Assembly: GCF_021049305.1 (NCBI RefSeq)
Contig: NZ_CP088081.1
Span: 558,001-622,000, forward strand
Reading direction: 5' to 3'
DNA length: 64,000 nucleotides
Origin: Ideonella dechloratans
Lineage (GTDB): Bacteria > Pseudomonadota > Gammaproteobacteria > Burkholderiales > Burkholderiaceae_C
Made by a program: the position numbers and the translations under genes. Under the pieces are notes generated by a model. It saw only the letters and a list, made by a program, of their open reading frames with translations, ran no database searches and had not been told where the DNA came from. Positions 48,167-56,749 of this stretch are shown here, one piece after another; position 1 is the stretch's first letter; every line of letters begins with the position of its first letter.

Positions 48167-49326
48167 GGGGCGTCGGACAGGCCCGGCGCGCCGTCACTGG
48201 CCCGCAGCGCCCGGTGGCGCTCGGCCAGGGACAGGGGCCCGGCGGTGAAAGTCACCGGATCGTAGCCGCCGGGCCGCTCCGGGGCTCTGAGGTAATGCAG
48301 ATGCAGGGCCTGGCGGTCCCGCTTCAGCGCGGCGTAGGCGGCCTCCGACATCGTCTGGTGAAAGCGTGGCGAGGTGGCGTGTCGGCGTGCCGGGCCGCTC
48401 GCCTCGGTCCAGGGGGGGACCCGGGCGAAGGCAGCCCAGTCGGCCGGGGCGGTGAAATCCCACCAGGTCAGGTCGACGGTCTCGGCCAGGCGCGCGAGTT
48501 CGGCACGGAACGCGTCGGCCCGCGGCTGCCAGGCCAGCAGCGGCGTGCAGTGCCCCAGGGTGAGCAGGCCGATGTGCTCGGCGCAGGCCGTCAGGTCGGG
48601 CCCGCGCTGCAGCGCCCGGGCCAGCACGGCGGCGGCCTGGATGGCCCCGGTGCTGTGGCCCACCACCAGCAGCTCATGGGCGGGGTGGGCACGGGCCTGT
48701 TCGAGCAGGGTGTCGGCCAGTGCGTCGAGTCGCGCCTCCAGGTCCGGCAACTGGCCCTCGCCCTGTGCGCAGGTGAAGGCGTAAAGCCGCAGCAGCCATT
48801 CGGTGTCCAGCCGGCGCTCCAGCAGCCGCCACAGCAGACCGCCGACGGGCAGCGCGAGGAGGCCCAAGGCGAGGGGCAGGCCCTGCGCACGGGCCAGTGC
48901 CGTCCCCAGCAGCCCCGCCGCCGTCAGGCAGCCCAGGGCCAGACCCAGTGGCAGGTTGCCCAGCCAGAAACAGGCGGGGGCCGCCGCATGGATGCGGGCC
49001 ATCGCCCGCAGGGCGCCCCGGCGCAGATACATCAGCCGCCAGTCGCCCAGCACCCGGCGCAGCCCGCGGCCCCAGTGGTGCAGCACGATGTCGTCCCAGC
49101 GCAGCACGACATGGCGGGTGTGCAGGGCCGGTCCCTGGGCTGGGCGCCAATGCACGTCCCAGACGTCGCTCAACGCATCGTGGGTGCGGCGTGGCCCCAC
49201 GCTCAGCTGCTCGCCCTCAGGCCCCGGGGGGTGCGCACGGGCCGCCGCCCGGTAGAGGCGGTGGTAGTGGCGCGGCGTCTTGGGGTCGAAGCCGCCGAGA
49301 AAGAAGACCAGCCGGTGCAGGGGCAT
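48163..49326 (-). CDS. Membrane-anchored alpha/beta-hydrolase-like protein, paralogue A
   Basis: 387 residues. Same plan as the protein at 45111-46394: LVFFLGGFDPKTPRHYHRL, two central membrane helices (LGNLLPLGLALG-like LPLGLALGCLTAAGLLGTAL and LPLALGLLALPVGGLL), LLVVGHSTGAIQA (nucleophile elbow), LLTLGHCTPLLAWQPRADAF, WWDFTAPADWAAF and AYAALKRDRQALHLHYLRA. The paired genes flank the P450, which points to an ancient duplication within the operon or to two successive steps. A catalytic acid and His cannot be fixed by eye. The start ATG 49326 is 77 bp from the MBL gene. Confidence 0.7.
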   Translation of the reverse strand: MPLHRLVFFLGGFDPKTPRHYHRLYRAAARAHPPGPEGEQLSVGPRRTHDALSDVWDVHWRPAQGPALHTRHVVLRWDDIVLHHWGRGLRRVLGDWRLMYLRRGALRAMARIHAAAPACFWLGNLPLGLALGCLTAAGLLGTALARAQGLPLALGLLALPVGGLLWRLLERRLDTEWLLRLYAFTCAQGEGQLPDLEARLDALADTLLEQARAHPAHELLVVGHSTGAIQAAAVLARALQRGPDLTACAEHIGLLTLGHCTPLLAWQPRADAFRAELARLAETVDLTWWDFTAPADWAAFARVPPWTEASGPARRHATSPRFHQTMSEAAYAALKRDRQALHLHYLRAPERPGGYDPVTFTAGPLSLAERHRALRASDGAPGLSDAP

Positions 49327-49403
49327 GGGCCGATTGTGGCGGGAGATGGGCCTGCCGCCAGCCCCGGTCCGGTGGACGGGCCCCAGCCCGCTGAGACGGC
49401 GCC

Positions 49404-50345
49404 TCAGGGGGAAGGCATCGGCTGCAGCCGGGTCCCGACGCGTCGCACCAGGCCATCGCCCACCAGGCCCTCGATCAGGTCCAAGGCCCAGCGACTGAGG
49501 TCATTCGCCCCGAGCTGCCGGGCCATGGCGACGAACAAAGGGGTCTGGACGATCCAGCGCTGCAGTTCCGTCGCGTCGACGGCGCCGAGTTCCATCAGGT
49601 GGAACATCAGCAGGGCCCGGGCCGCGTGGCGGGCGTGGCGGCGTGGGTCGGCTTCGAAGGCGGACAGCCGGCCGCGGCTGCCGGCCAGGGCCTCGGCCAC
49701 GTCCTCGAAGGGTTCGCCATGGCCCGGGATGACCCAGCGCGGGGCCAGCCGCTCGATCAGCTCCAGCGTGGCCCGGGTCTCGGCAAAGCCGGAGGCCTCC
49801 ACCAACTCCGGGAAGATCACCGCCAGGCGGTTCTGCCACAGCGCATCGCCCGCGATCAGCGTGCGCGACTGGGGCTCGAACAGCAGGATCGCGTCGGGGT
49901 CGTGCCCCGGTGCCGCCAGCACCTGCCAGTCCGTGGGGCCCAGGCGCACCCGGCTGCCCGGCACGAGCACGCCGTCGACGGCAAAGCGCGGGCAGTGCTG
50001 CCCCGAGGGGCGGTAGCTCAGACGGTCCTCATCCCACTGCACCACCGCCGCATGCGAGGCGGCTGGCACCCGGGTCTGCACGCGCCAGCGGGCCTGCAGC
50101 GCGGCATTGCCGCCGCAGTGGTCGGAATGCAGATGGGTGTTGAGCACCTGCTGCAGCGCGGCCCCGCCCAGGGCATGCTCCAGCAGGGCCAGGGTGTGCT
50201 CGGCGTGGCGGGCGTGGCCGGTGTCCACCACCGTGCTCGGGGCGTCCCCGCAGGCCGCGAACACCGTCTGGTTGGCCGACAGCCAGTCGCGCTGCAGCAC
50301 CTGCAGCCCCAGGGCGGCTGCCGTGGCCGCGAAGCCGCCGCTCAT
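49404..50345 (-). CDS. Metallo-beta-lactamase-fold hydrolase
   Basis: 313 residues. VLNTHLHSDHCGGN (HxHxDH at 71-76), a third metal His in AAPGHDPDAILLF, Asp in LIAGDALW, and the final IPGHGEPF. All metal ligands for a two-zinc MBL site are present. The C-terminal third is a helical region (HARHAARALLMFHLMELG ... DLIEGLVGDGLV), like MBL proteins (LACTB2/thioesterase-like) that have a winged-helix tail. It may cleave a thioester or lactone. ATG 50345 overlaps the acyl-CoA ligase stop (ATGA), so the two work together. Confidence 0.9.
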   Translation of the reverse strand: MSGGFAATAAALGLQVLQRDWLSANQTVFAACGDAPSTVVDTGHARHAEHTLALLEHALGGAALQQVLNTHLHSDHCGGNAALQARWRVQTRVPAASHAAVVQWDEDRLSYRPSGQHCPRFAVDGVLVPGSRVRLGPTDWQVLAAPGHDPDAILLFEPQSRTLIAGDALWQNRLAVIFPELVEASGFAETRATLELIERLAPRWVIPGHGEPFEDVAEALAGSRGRLSAFEADPRRHARHAARALLMFHLMELGAVDATELQRWIVQTPLFVAMARQLGANDLSRWALDLIEGLVGDGLVRRVGTRLQPMPSP

Positions 50346-52078
50346 GCCACCACGGCGGCGGCACCGTGGTCGCGCAGCGCGCGGCGCAGCACCTTGCCCA
50401 CCGAGGTCTTGGGCAGCTCCTCGCAGAACTCGACCACCTTGGGCCGCTTGTAGGCCGTGAAGTTGTCGTGGCAGTAGTGCCGGATGTCGTCCTCGCTGAG
50501 CGTCGGGTCGCGGCGCACCACGAAGAGCTTCACCGCCTCGCCCGAATGCGGATCGGGAATGCCGACCGCGGCACATTCGCGCACGCCCGGGTGCAGGTTG
50601 ACCACCTGCTCGATCTCGTTGGGGTACACGTTGAAGCCGGACACCAGGATCATGTCCTTCTTGCGGTCGACGATGCGCACATAGCCCCGCGTGTCCATGA
50701 TGCCGATGTCCCCGCTGCGCAGGAAGCCGTCGGCGGTCATCACCTTGGCGGTCTCGTCCGGGCGGTTCCAGTAGCCGGCCATCACCTGCGGGCCGCGGAT
50801 GCAGATCTCTCCGGGCAGGCCGGGCGGCACATCCTGGCCGGCCTCGTCGCGGATGGCGATGTCGGTGGAGGGCACCGGCAGGCCGATGGTGCCGCTGAAG
50901 GTGTTCAGGTCCATGCGGTTGCAGGTGGCCACCGGCGAGGTCTCGGACATGCCGTAGCCTTCGACGATGGGGCAGCCGGTCAGGCGCAGCCAGCGCTCGG
51001 CCGTGGCCTGCTGCACCGCCATGCCGCCGCCCACCGACACCACCAGTTCGGAGAAGTCCAGCTTGGCGAAGTCCGGATGTTCGGTCAGGGCGTTGAACAG
51101 GGTGTTGACCGCCGGGAACAGGTTGACGCGGTGCTGGCCCAGCGTGCGCACCAAGCCGGCGATGTCGCGCGGGTTGGGGATCAGCAGGTTGAGCATGCCG
51201 CGCTGGGTGCTGAACAGCCCGCACAGGGTGAGCGCGAAGATGTGGTACAGCGGCAGCGCGGCCACCATGGTCAGCGGGCGCTCCCCCAGCCGGTGCAGCA
51301 CCGGGCTGAACCAGGCGTCCATCTGCAGCACATTGGCCACCAGATTGCGGTGCAGCAGCGTGGCCCCCTTGGACACGCCGGTGGTGCCGCCGGTGTATTG
51401 CAGGAAGGCCACGTCGTTGGGGCCCAGCGGCACGCGCTGGAAGGGGTGCTGGCCGCCTTGGCGCAGCGCTTCGGCAAAGCGCAGCACGCGGCGCTTTTCG
51501 GTGCTGCCCAGGGTGTGCTCGGGCACCAGCTTGCGCACATGGCGCACGACGAAGTTCACCATCGCGCCGCGCCAGAAGCCCAGCAGGTCGCCCATGGCGC
51601 ACAGCACCACCTGGCGCACCGGCAGCGGCTCGGTGATGGCCTCCAGCGTGGCCGCGAAGTTCTCCAGGATGAACAACACCTTGGCGCCCGAGTCGCGCAG
51701 CTGGTGGCTCAGTTCGCGCGGGGTGTAGAGCGGGTTGACGTTCACCACCACGCAGCCCGCCCGCAGGATGGCGCCCATCACCGGGTAGTACTGGGGCAGG
51801 TTGGGCATCATCACCGCCACCCGGTCGCCCTTGACCAGGCCCTGCTGCTGCAGCCAGCCGGCCAGGGCCAGCGACAGGGCATCGATGTCGCGGTAGCGCA
51901 GGCGCGCGCCCATGCACAGGGTGGCCTCGCGGTCCGCGTGGCGCTGCCAGGCGTCCTCCAGCAGCGACACCAGCGAGGCGTGGGCCTGCTCGTCGATGGT
52001 GTGCGGCACATCGGTCGGGTACTGGCCCAACCAGGGGCGGGGCGGGGCAGCGGGGCTGCGCGGGTCAACTGAACTCAT
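50342..52078 (-). CDS. Long-chain acyl-CoA ligase (FadD-like)
   Basis: 578 residues from ATG 52078; the frame is open further upstream but there is no homologue-like start. Adenylates a carboxylic acid and joins it to CoA. The AMP-binding motif YTGGTTGVSKGA (228-239), GYGMSETSPVATCN, SGDIGIMDTRGYVRIVDRKKDMI and the final PKTSVGKVLRRAL (catalytic Lys) are all intact. FadD-type N-terminus (YPTDVPHTIDEQAHASLVSLL). It heads the minus-strand arm of the cluster. The likely substrate is a medium or long fatty acid, but the exact one is open; many organisms carry several FadDs for degradation as well. Confidence 0.93.
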   Translation of the reverse strand: MSSVDPRSPAAPPRPWLGQYPTDVPHTIDEQAHASLVSLLEDAWQRHADREATLCMGARLRYRDIDALSLALAGWLQQQGLVKGDRVAVMMPNLPQYYPVMGAILRAGCVVVNVNPLYTPRELSHQLRDSGAKVLFILENFAATLEAITEPLPVRQVVLCAMGDLLGFWRGAMVNFVVRHVRKLVPEHTLGSTEKRRVLRFAEALRQGGQHPFQRVPLGPNDVAFLQYTGGTTGVSKGATLLHRNLVANVLQMDAWFSPVLHRLGERPLTMVAALPLYHIFALTLCGLFSTQRGMLNLLIPNPRDIAGLVRTLGQHRVNLFPAVNTLFNALTEHPDFAKLDFSELVVSVGGGMAVQQATAERWLRLTGCPIVEGYGMSETSPVATCNRMDLNTFSGTIGLPVPSTDIAIRDEAGQDVPPGLPGEICIRGPQVMAGYWNRPDETAKVMTADGFLRSGDIGIMDTRGYVRIVDRKKDMILVSGFNVYPNEIEQVVNLHPGVRECAAVGIPDPHSGEAVKLFVVRRDPTLSEDDIRHYCHDNFTAYKRPKVVEFCEELPKTSVGKVLRRALRDHGAAAVVA

Positions 52079-52211
52079 TTGGACTCTTGCGTGGGCGGGG
52101 CAGCCATCCGGCCGTGCGGTGCCCGGATGGTCGTTCAGGCCCGAGGGCGCGCGCAACGGTAGTTGTCCTATCGGGGCAGGGGGCTGCCCTGCGGCGTGCC
52201 ACACTGTCGGC
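52079..52211. promoter_or_regulatory. Divergent promoter region of the P450/GMC cluster
   Basis: 133 bp between the acyl-CoA ligase gene and the twin-arginine small-subunit gene, which point away from each other. A shared promoter/operator region is expected here. Highly GC-rich; no boxes were placed. Confidence 0.4.
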
Positions 52212-52736
52212 ATGCAACGACGATCCCTTTTGCGCCTGGGCCTGCTGGCGTCGGTGGCGCTGGGTGCGGCCGGCGCGGGCGTGGCCCTGTGGACGCCGGG
52301 CTGGCGGCAGGACCGCTTCAGCACCTCCGCACGGGCCCTGTGGCGGGCCGTGGCGCAGGCCGTTCTGGCCGATCTGCTGCCCACCGACGCGGCGGCGCGC
52401 GAAGCCGCGCTGGACCAGCACCTCGACCGCCTGCAGGCCACCGTGGCCGGCCTGCCGCCCGCCACGCGCAAGGAGCTCAGCCAGCTGCTGGCGCTGCTCG
52501 ACCTGGCCCCCAGCCGCCTGGCCCTGACCGGTCTGCGGCAGGGCTGGGCCGCGGCCGATCCGCAGGACGTGCAGGCCGCGCTGCAGGCCATGCGCCTGTC
52601 GGACAACACCACCCGCCAGCAGATCTACCACGCCCTGCGCGACCTCACCCAGGCCGCCTACTTCGCCAGCCCCACCACCTGGGCGGTGCTGGGCTATCCG
52701 GGACCGGCCTCCCTGGCCGGATCCGCCGCACCATGA
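52212..52736 (+). CDS. Small subunit of a GMC-type dehydrogenase (gluconate 2-dehydrogenase subunit 3-like)
   Basis: 174 residues beginning MQRRSLLRLGLLASVALGAAGAG, a twin-arginine-type signal (RRSLLRL) with hydrophobic stretch. The helical remainder (LWRAVAQAVLADLLP ... TRQQIYHALRDLTQAAYFASPTTWAVLGYPGP) resembles subunit 3 of gluconate dehydrogenase, which accompanies GMC flavoproteins through the Tat pathway. Its stop overlaps the GMC start as ATGA. It probably helps maturation or export of the GMC partner, although the latter has no signal of its own. Confidence 0.75.
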   Translation: MQRRSLLRLGLLASVALGAAGAGVALWTPGWRQDRFSTSARALWRAVAQAVLADLLPTDAAAREAALDQHLDRLQATVAGLPPATRKELSQLLALLDLAPSRLALTGLRQGWAAADPQDVQAALQAMRLSDNTTRQQIYHALRDLTQAAYFASPTTWAVLGYPGPASLAGSAAP

Positions 52737-54361
52737 CCGCACCGCAGTCTCCCGTGGCGGATCCGATCCGCGAAGGCCTGGCGCGTGGCTGGAAGGTGCT
52801 GGGCGGGCCGCATGGGCCCTTGCCCGAGCGCCTGAGCGTGGACGTGGCCATCGTCGGCACCGGGGCGGGGGGCGGCATCACCGCCGAGCTGCTCAGCCGC
52901 GCCGGCCTGTCGGTGGTCATGGTCGAAGAGGGGCCGCTGAAGTCCAGCAGCGACTTCCACCAGCGCGAGGACGAGGCCTACCCCGCGCTCTACCAGGAAA
53001 GCGCCGCCCGCAAGACGGCCGACAAGGCCATCACCATCCTGCAGGGCCGCTGCGTCGGAGGCTCCACCACCGTCAACTGGACCAGCAGCTTCCGCACCCC
53101 CGAGGCCACGCTGGCCTGGTGGCAGAGCCATTTCGGCCTGACCGAGTGGGATGCCCGCACCCTGGCGCCCTGGTTCGACCAGGTCGAGCAGCGCCTGGGC
53201 ATCCAGCCCTGGCTGGCCGCACCCAACGAGAACAACGCCGCGCTGCGTCGCGGCGGCGAGCGCCTGGGCATCGCCACCCACCCCATCCCGCGCAATGTGC
53301 GCGGCTGCTGGAACCTGGGCTCCTGCGGCATGGGCTGCCCCACCAACGCCAAGCAGTCGATGCTGCTGACCACCGTGCCGGCGGCGCTGGACCGTGGCGC
53401 GACCCTGCTGGTGCAGACGCGGGTGGATCGGCTGGAATGGCAGGGCCGCACCGTGCAGGCCCTGCATGGCGTGCCGCTGCGCGCCGACGGCACGCCCGAT
53501 ACCGCACACCCCATCCGCATCCGGGCCCGCCATGTGGTGGTGGCCGGCGGGGCCATCAACTCGCCGGCCCTGCTGATGCGCTCGGGCCTGCCCGACCCCT
53601 TCGAGCGCCTGGGCCGGCGCACCTTCCTGCATCCGGTGCTGCTGTCGGCGGCCCACATGCCCGAACCGGTGCAGGGTTGGCAGGGCGCGCCGCAGAGCAT
53701 CTACAGCGACCACTACCTGGACGCCCAGCCGCTGGACGGGCCCATGGGCTTCAAGCTGGAAGTGCCGCCGCTGCATCCGGTGATCTTCGCCTCCACGCTG
53801 CCGGGCTGGGGGCCGGGGGCGGCCGCGCTGATGCGCCAGTTCCCGCACACCCAGGTCACGTTGGCGCTGCTGCGCGACGGCTACCACCCGCAGTCGCCGG
53901 GCGGGCTGGTCAGCCTGCGGGGCGACGGCACGCCGGTGCTGAACTACCCGCTCAACGAGTACCTGATGGACGGCGCCCGCCGGGCCCTGCTGGCCATGGC
54001 CGAACTGCAGTTCGCCGCAGGCGCCCGCGAGGTCCTGCCGGTGCACGAGCTGGCCCGGCCCACCACCCGCTGGGCCGACGCCCGGGCCCAGATCCGCGAC
54101 CTGCCGATGGAGCCGCTCAAGACCCGCATCGTCAGCGCCCATGTGATGGGCGGCTGCGCGATGAGCGGCCAGGAGTCCCTGGGCGTGGTGCGGCCCGACG
54201 GGGTGCACTGGCAGATCAACAACCTGTCGGTGCACGATGGCTCGCTCTTTCCCACCAGCCTGGGCGTCAACCCGCAGCTCACCATCTACGGCATCACGGC
54301 GCGGCTGAGCAGCGCCCTGGCCGAGCGTCTGTCGGGGCGGTCGGCGTCGTTGCTCGGATGA
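52733..54361 (+). CDS. GMC-family FAD oxidoreductase (long-chain alcohol oxidase/dehydrogenase-like)
   Basis: 542 residues. The FAD fingerprint VAIVGTGAGGGITAELL (39-55) is followed by GRCVGGSTTVNW, a cysteine motif CWNLGSCGMGCPTNAKQS typical of long-chain fatty-alcohol oxidases, a PS00624-like GGAINSPALLMRSGL, and a C-terminal active site NLSVHDGSLFPTSLGVNPQLTIYGITARL, with the conserved His/Asn pair of GMC enzymes. It oxidises an alcohol to an aldehyde. With the P450 and acyl-CoA ligase it would fit stepwise terminal oxidation of an alkyl chain, but the substrate is not shown by sequence. ATGA overlaps on both sides. Confidence 0.9.
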   Translation: MTAPQSPVADPIREGLARGWKVLGGPHGPLPERLSVDVAIVGTGAGGGITAELLSRAGLSVVMVEEGPLKSSSDFHQREDEAYPALYQESAARKTADKAITILQGRCVGGSTTVNWTSSFRTPEATLAWWQSHFGLTEWDARTLAPWFDQVEQRLGIQPWLAAPNENNAALRRGGERLGIATHPIPRNVRGCWNLGSCGMGCPTNAKQSMLLTTVPAALDRGATLLVQTRVDRLEWQGRTVQALHGVPLRADGTPDTAHPIRIRARHVVVAGGAINSPALLMRSGLPDPFERLGRRTFLHPVLLSAAHMPEPVQGWQGAPQSIYSDHYLDAQPLDGPMGFKLEVPPLHPVIFASTLPGWGPGAAALMRQFPHTQVTLALLRDGYHPQSPGGLVSLRGDGTPVLNYPLNEYLMDGARRALLAMAELQFAAGAREVLPVHELARPTTRWADARAQIRDLPMEPLKTRIVSAHVMGGCAMSGQESLGVVRPDGVHWQINNLSVHDGSLFPTSLGVNPQLTIYGITARLSSALAERLSGRSASLLG

Positions 54362-55299
54362 TCGCCCGCTGGCAACGGGGGGCGCTGCTGCTGGGCTTCG
54401 CGCTCTGGGCCCTGGCCAGCGGCCTGGCCTGGGCCCAGGGGCACCCCGCGCTGGCGCTGGCCTTCACCGGGCTGGCGCTGGGCGGGCATGCCGCCTGGCT
54501 GGGCCTGACGGTGCTGCTGATGCGCCGCGTGCAGCGGGCCAGCGGGGTGGCGCCGCCCGCGGGGGCGGACGCCTGGCGGTCCTGGTGGGCCGAATGCCGG
54601 GCCGCCCCTCGGGTGTTCGCCTGGCGGCAGCCCTTTCGCACCCACGCCGAGCCCGACGTGTGGCCGGCCGATGCCGCGGGGCGCCAGGGCGTGCTGCTGG
54701 TGCATGGCTACCTGTGCAACCGCGCGATCTGGAACCCCTGGCTGCGGTGCCTGCGCGCACGGGGCATTCCGGCCGTGGCCGTGACGCTGGAGCCGCCCGG
54801 CGCCGCGCTGGACACGCATGTGCCCACGCTGGCGGCGGCGGCCCAGCAGCTCTGGCTGCGCACCGGGCGCGCCCCGCTGCTGGTCGGTCACAGCATGGGA
54901 GGGCTGGCGCTGCGGGCCTGGTGGCGCGCCGACGGCGGGCGCACCCCGGTGGCCGGGCTGGTCACGGTGGGCACACCCCACCAGGGCACCTGGATGGCCC
55001 TCTGGGGGCACAGTGACAGCGCCCGGCAGATGCAACCGGGCTCGGCCTGGCTGCGGCAACTGGCCGCGGACGAGGCGCGGCTGCGCGCCGAAGGATCAGA
55101 AGCGCCCGCGGTGCTCAGCGTCTTCAGCCCCTGCGACAGCATCGTGTTCCCGACCCAGGGCGCCGTGTGGCCCGGCGGTGAAGCTCTGGCGGTAGCGGGG
55201 GCCGGCCATGTGGACCTGCTCCAGCACGCGGCTGTCTTCGAGGCCGTATGCCAGCGGCTGGAGGGCGCTCGCGCCGAAGCGGGGGGCCGCAGGCACTGA
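54358..55299 (+). CDS. Lipase/esterase-like alpha/beta hydrolase with N-terminal membrane helices
   Basis: 313 residues. Two N-terminal membrane helices (ALLLGFALWALASGLAWA; ALALAFTGLALGGHAAWLGL), then LLVHGYLCNRAIWNPWL (oxyanion HG), LLVGHSMGGLALRAWW (nucleophile Ser) and FSPCDSIVFPTQGAVW with GHVDLL (Asp and His), so the triad is complete. Acts as a lipase, esterase or possibly a lactonising acyltransferase at the inner membrane. Third gene of the plus-strand arm, starting on the GMC stop. Its last 204 bp are overlapped on the other strand by the gene at 55096-55713. Confidence 0.9.
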   Translation: MIARWQRGALLLGFALWALASGLAWAQGHPALALAFTGLALGGHAAWLGLTVLLMRRVQRASGVAPPAGADAWRSWWAECRAAPRVFAWRQPFRTHAEPDVWPADAAGRQGVLLVHGYLCNRAIWNPWLRCLRARGIPAVAVTLEPPGAALDTHVPTLAAAAQQLWLRTGRAPLLVGHSMGGLALRAWWRADGGRTPVAGLVTVGTPHQGTWMALWGHSDSARQMQPGSAWLRQLAADEARLRAEGSEAPAVLSVFSPCDSIVFPTQGAVWPGGEALAVAGAGHVDLLQHAAVFEAVCQRLEGARAEAGGRRH

Positions 55300-55713
55300 G
55301 CGCCGCAGACCGGATTCGCGCACCGGGCCCGGGCTCAGCAGCCCGGCGGGCCACAGCCACAGCGGCAGCATTTCCAGCCAGAGCAGGGCGCGGCCATCGG
55401 CCACCTCGGTGAACTGCCAGCTGCCCAACCACCACAGCCAGGCCCCCAGCACCGCGGCAGCGCACAGCCAGCGCATGCGTCGGCCCTGCAACTGCGCGAA
55501 GCCCTGCCGCACGAAGGCCCGGCGACAGGCCAGGGTGCACAGCCCCGCCACGCACAGGTGCAGCAGCGCGGTCAGCAGCCCCCAGGGGCCGGCCTGTTCC
55601 CTCAGCACCTCCAGCGGGTCCAGCGGGGGCAGGGCGCTCAAGCCTGCGGCCACGGCCAGGGCCATGGCGCCATAGAGCATGAGGGTACTGCGTTGGGCGA
55701 GGTGGGCGGACAT
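55096..55713 (-). CDS. Hypothetical four-helix membrane protein overlapping the lipase gene end
   Basis: 205 residues. Four hydrophobic segments: LYGAMALAVAAGLSAL, LLTALLHLCVAGLCTLA, WLCAAAVLGAWLWWLG and LLWLEMLPLWLWPAGLL. The last 65 or so residues (antisense to the lipase) look like frame-shadow sequence, so the native stop may have been lost by a frameshift, or the gene truly overlaps a convergent neighbour. The membrane part looks real by composition. No family recognised. Confidence 0.5.
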   Translation of the reverse strand: MSAHLAQRSTLMLYGAMALAVAAGLSALPPLDPLEVLREQAGPWGLLTALLHLCVAGLCTLACRRAFVRQGFAQLQGRRMRWLCAAAVLGAWLWWLGSWQFTEVADGRALLWLEMLPLWLWPAGLLSPGPVRESGLRRSVPAAPRFGASALQPLAYGLEDSRVLEQVHMAGPRYRQSFTAGPHGALGREHDAVAGAEDAEHRGRF

Positions 55714-55830
55714 GGTCGGTGGGGCGGCAAGGTCGTTGCGTTCTGCAGCGGCGCGCCGCAGCTTAGCCCGACGGATGTGTCAGACGACAGCTGAGAATCC
55801 CCCAATTGGCGCATGCGGCACCAAGCCGGG

Positions 55831-56706
55831 TCAGCCGTCCAGCTCCTTCAGCCAGTTCAGGGTGGCTTCCGGGGCCATGGTCAGCAGCCGGGCGATGTCG
55901 CTCACGTCATCGGGGACGGCGGGGTTGTCCCATCCGAGGCTGGTGTGGCGCGCCAGCCGCACAGCCAGAAGCACATTGCGTACCTGGGGATCGTTTTCCT
56001 TGCGGTCGTCGGTGATGTGCACCAGCAGTTCCGGCAGGTGCCAGGTCTGCATCAGGGCCTGCTGCACCTCGCCCAGGGTGACGTGCAGGCATTGGCGCTG
56101 CACCGTGCTGCTGCGCAGCGTGCGATCGGCCTGCTGCTGCAGCTTCATCTGCAGCGCCAGCGTCGGGGCATTCAGCCACAGCAGCATCTCCGCAAAGTCG
56201 TGCAGCAGGGCCGCCAGATAGATGACCGCCGCGTCGTGGTCGCGCCGGTGCAGCGCAAAGGCCAGGGCGAAGCGGCTGGCGCGGTCGGCCCGGTCCAGCA
56301 CGGCCTGCAGGCCGGCCAGGGCCTCGGGTTGACCTTCCAGATGCATGTCCACCGTGGGTTGCGGCCCGAAGGTGGCGAAGAAGGGCGTGATGCCGGTCAG
56401 CACCAGGGCCTCGCGCAAGGTTTCGGCGTCGTTGTTGCGCCGGTGCCGCTGCACGGTGGCGGTGTAGGCCAGCACCTTGAGCGTCATCAGCGGGTCGCTC
56501 ATCAGCTCGTCGGCCAGCATCCGCGCGTCCACGTCGTCCTGCATCTGGCGCAATTCCTCCAGCACGGCCGCGGTGTGCGGCAGCACGGGGATCTCGACCA
56601 GCTGGAAATAGCGTACCCAGCTGCCCAGATCGGACGGATAGCAGGACGGGGACGGGGCTGAAGACATCGGGCGCACCCAAGGGTGTGGTCGCCTTGTTAT
56701 CGGCAT
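55831..56706 (-). CDS. HDOD-domain signalling protein
   Basis: 291 residues from 56706; ATG 56667 (MSSAPSPS) is equally likely. A long HDOD-type alpha-helical domain: LVEIPVLPHTAAVLEELRQM, MSDPLMTLKVLAYT, ITPFFATFG, HRRDHDAAVIYLAALLHDFAEMLLW and VTLGEVQQALMQTWHLPELL. The HD-like metal-binding residues are altered, as is usual for HDOD. These proteins take part in c-di-GMP- or stress-linked regulation. It is followed by no partner in the same direction. Confidence 0.85.
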   Translation of the reverse strand: MPITRRPHPWVRPMSSAPSPSCYPSDLGSWVRYFQLVEIPVLPHTAAVLEELRQMQDDVDARMLADELMSDPLMTLKVLAYTATVQRHRRNNDAETLREALVLTGITPFFATFGPQPTVDMHLEGQPEALAGLQAVLDRADRASRFALAFALHRRDHDAAVIYLAALLHDFAEMLLWLNAPTLALQMKLQQQADRTLRSSTVQRQCLHVTLGEVQQALMQTWHLPELLVHITDDRKENDPQVRNVLLAVRLARHTSLGWDNPAVPDDVSDIARLLTMAPEATLNWLKELDG

Positions 56707-56749
56707 CCCGGGCCGGCGGCTTGAGCGCCGGCCCGGGGACCCCGGGAGG

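Noticed and set aside
52163..55299. In-frame starts far upstream of the GMC and lipase genes that extend their frames
   Set aside because: The extensions lie inside neighbouring genes; ATGA overlaps and family N-termini fix the starts at 52733 and 54358.
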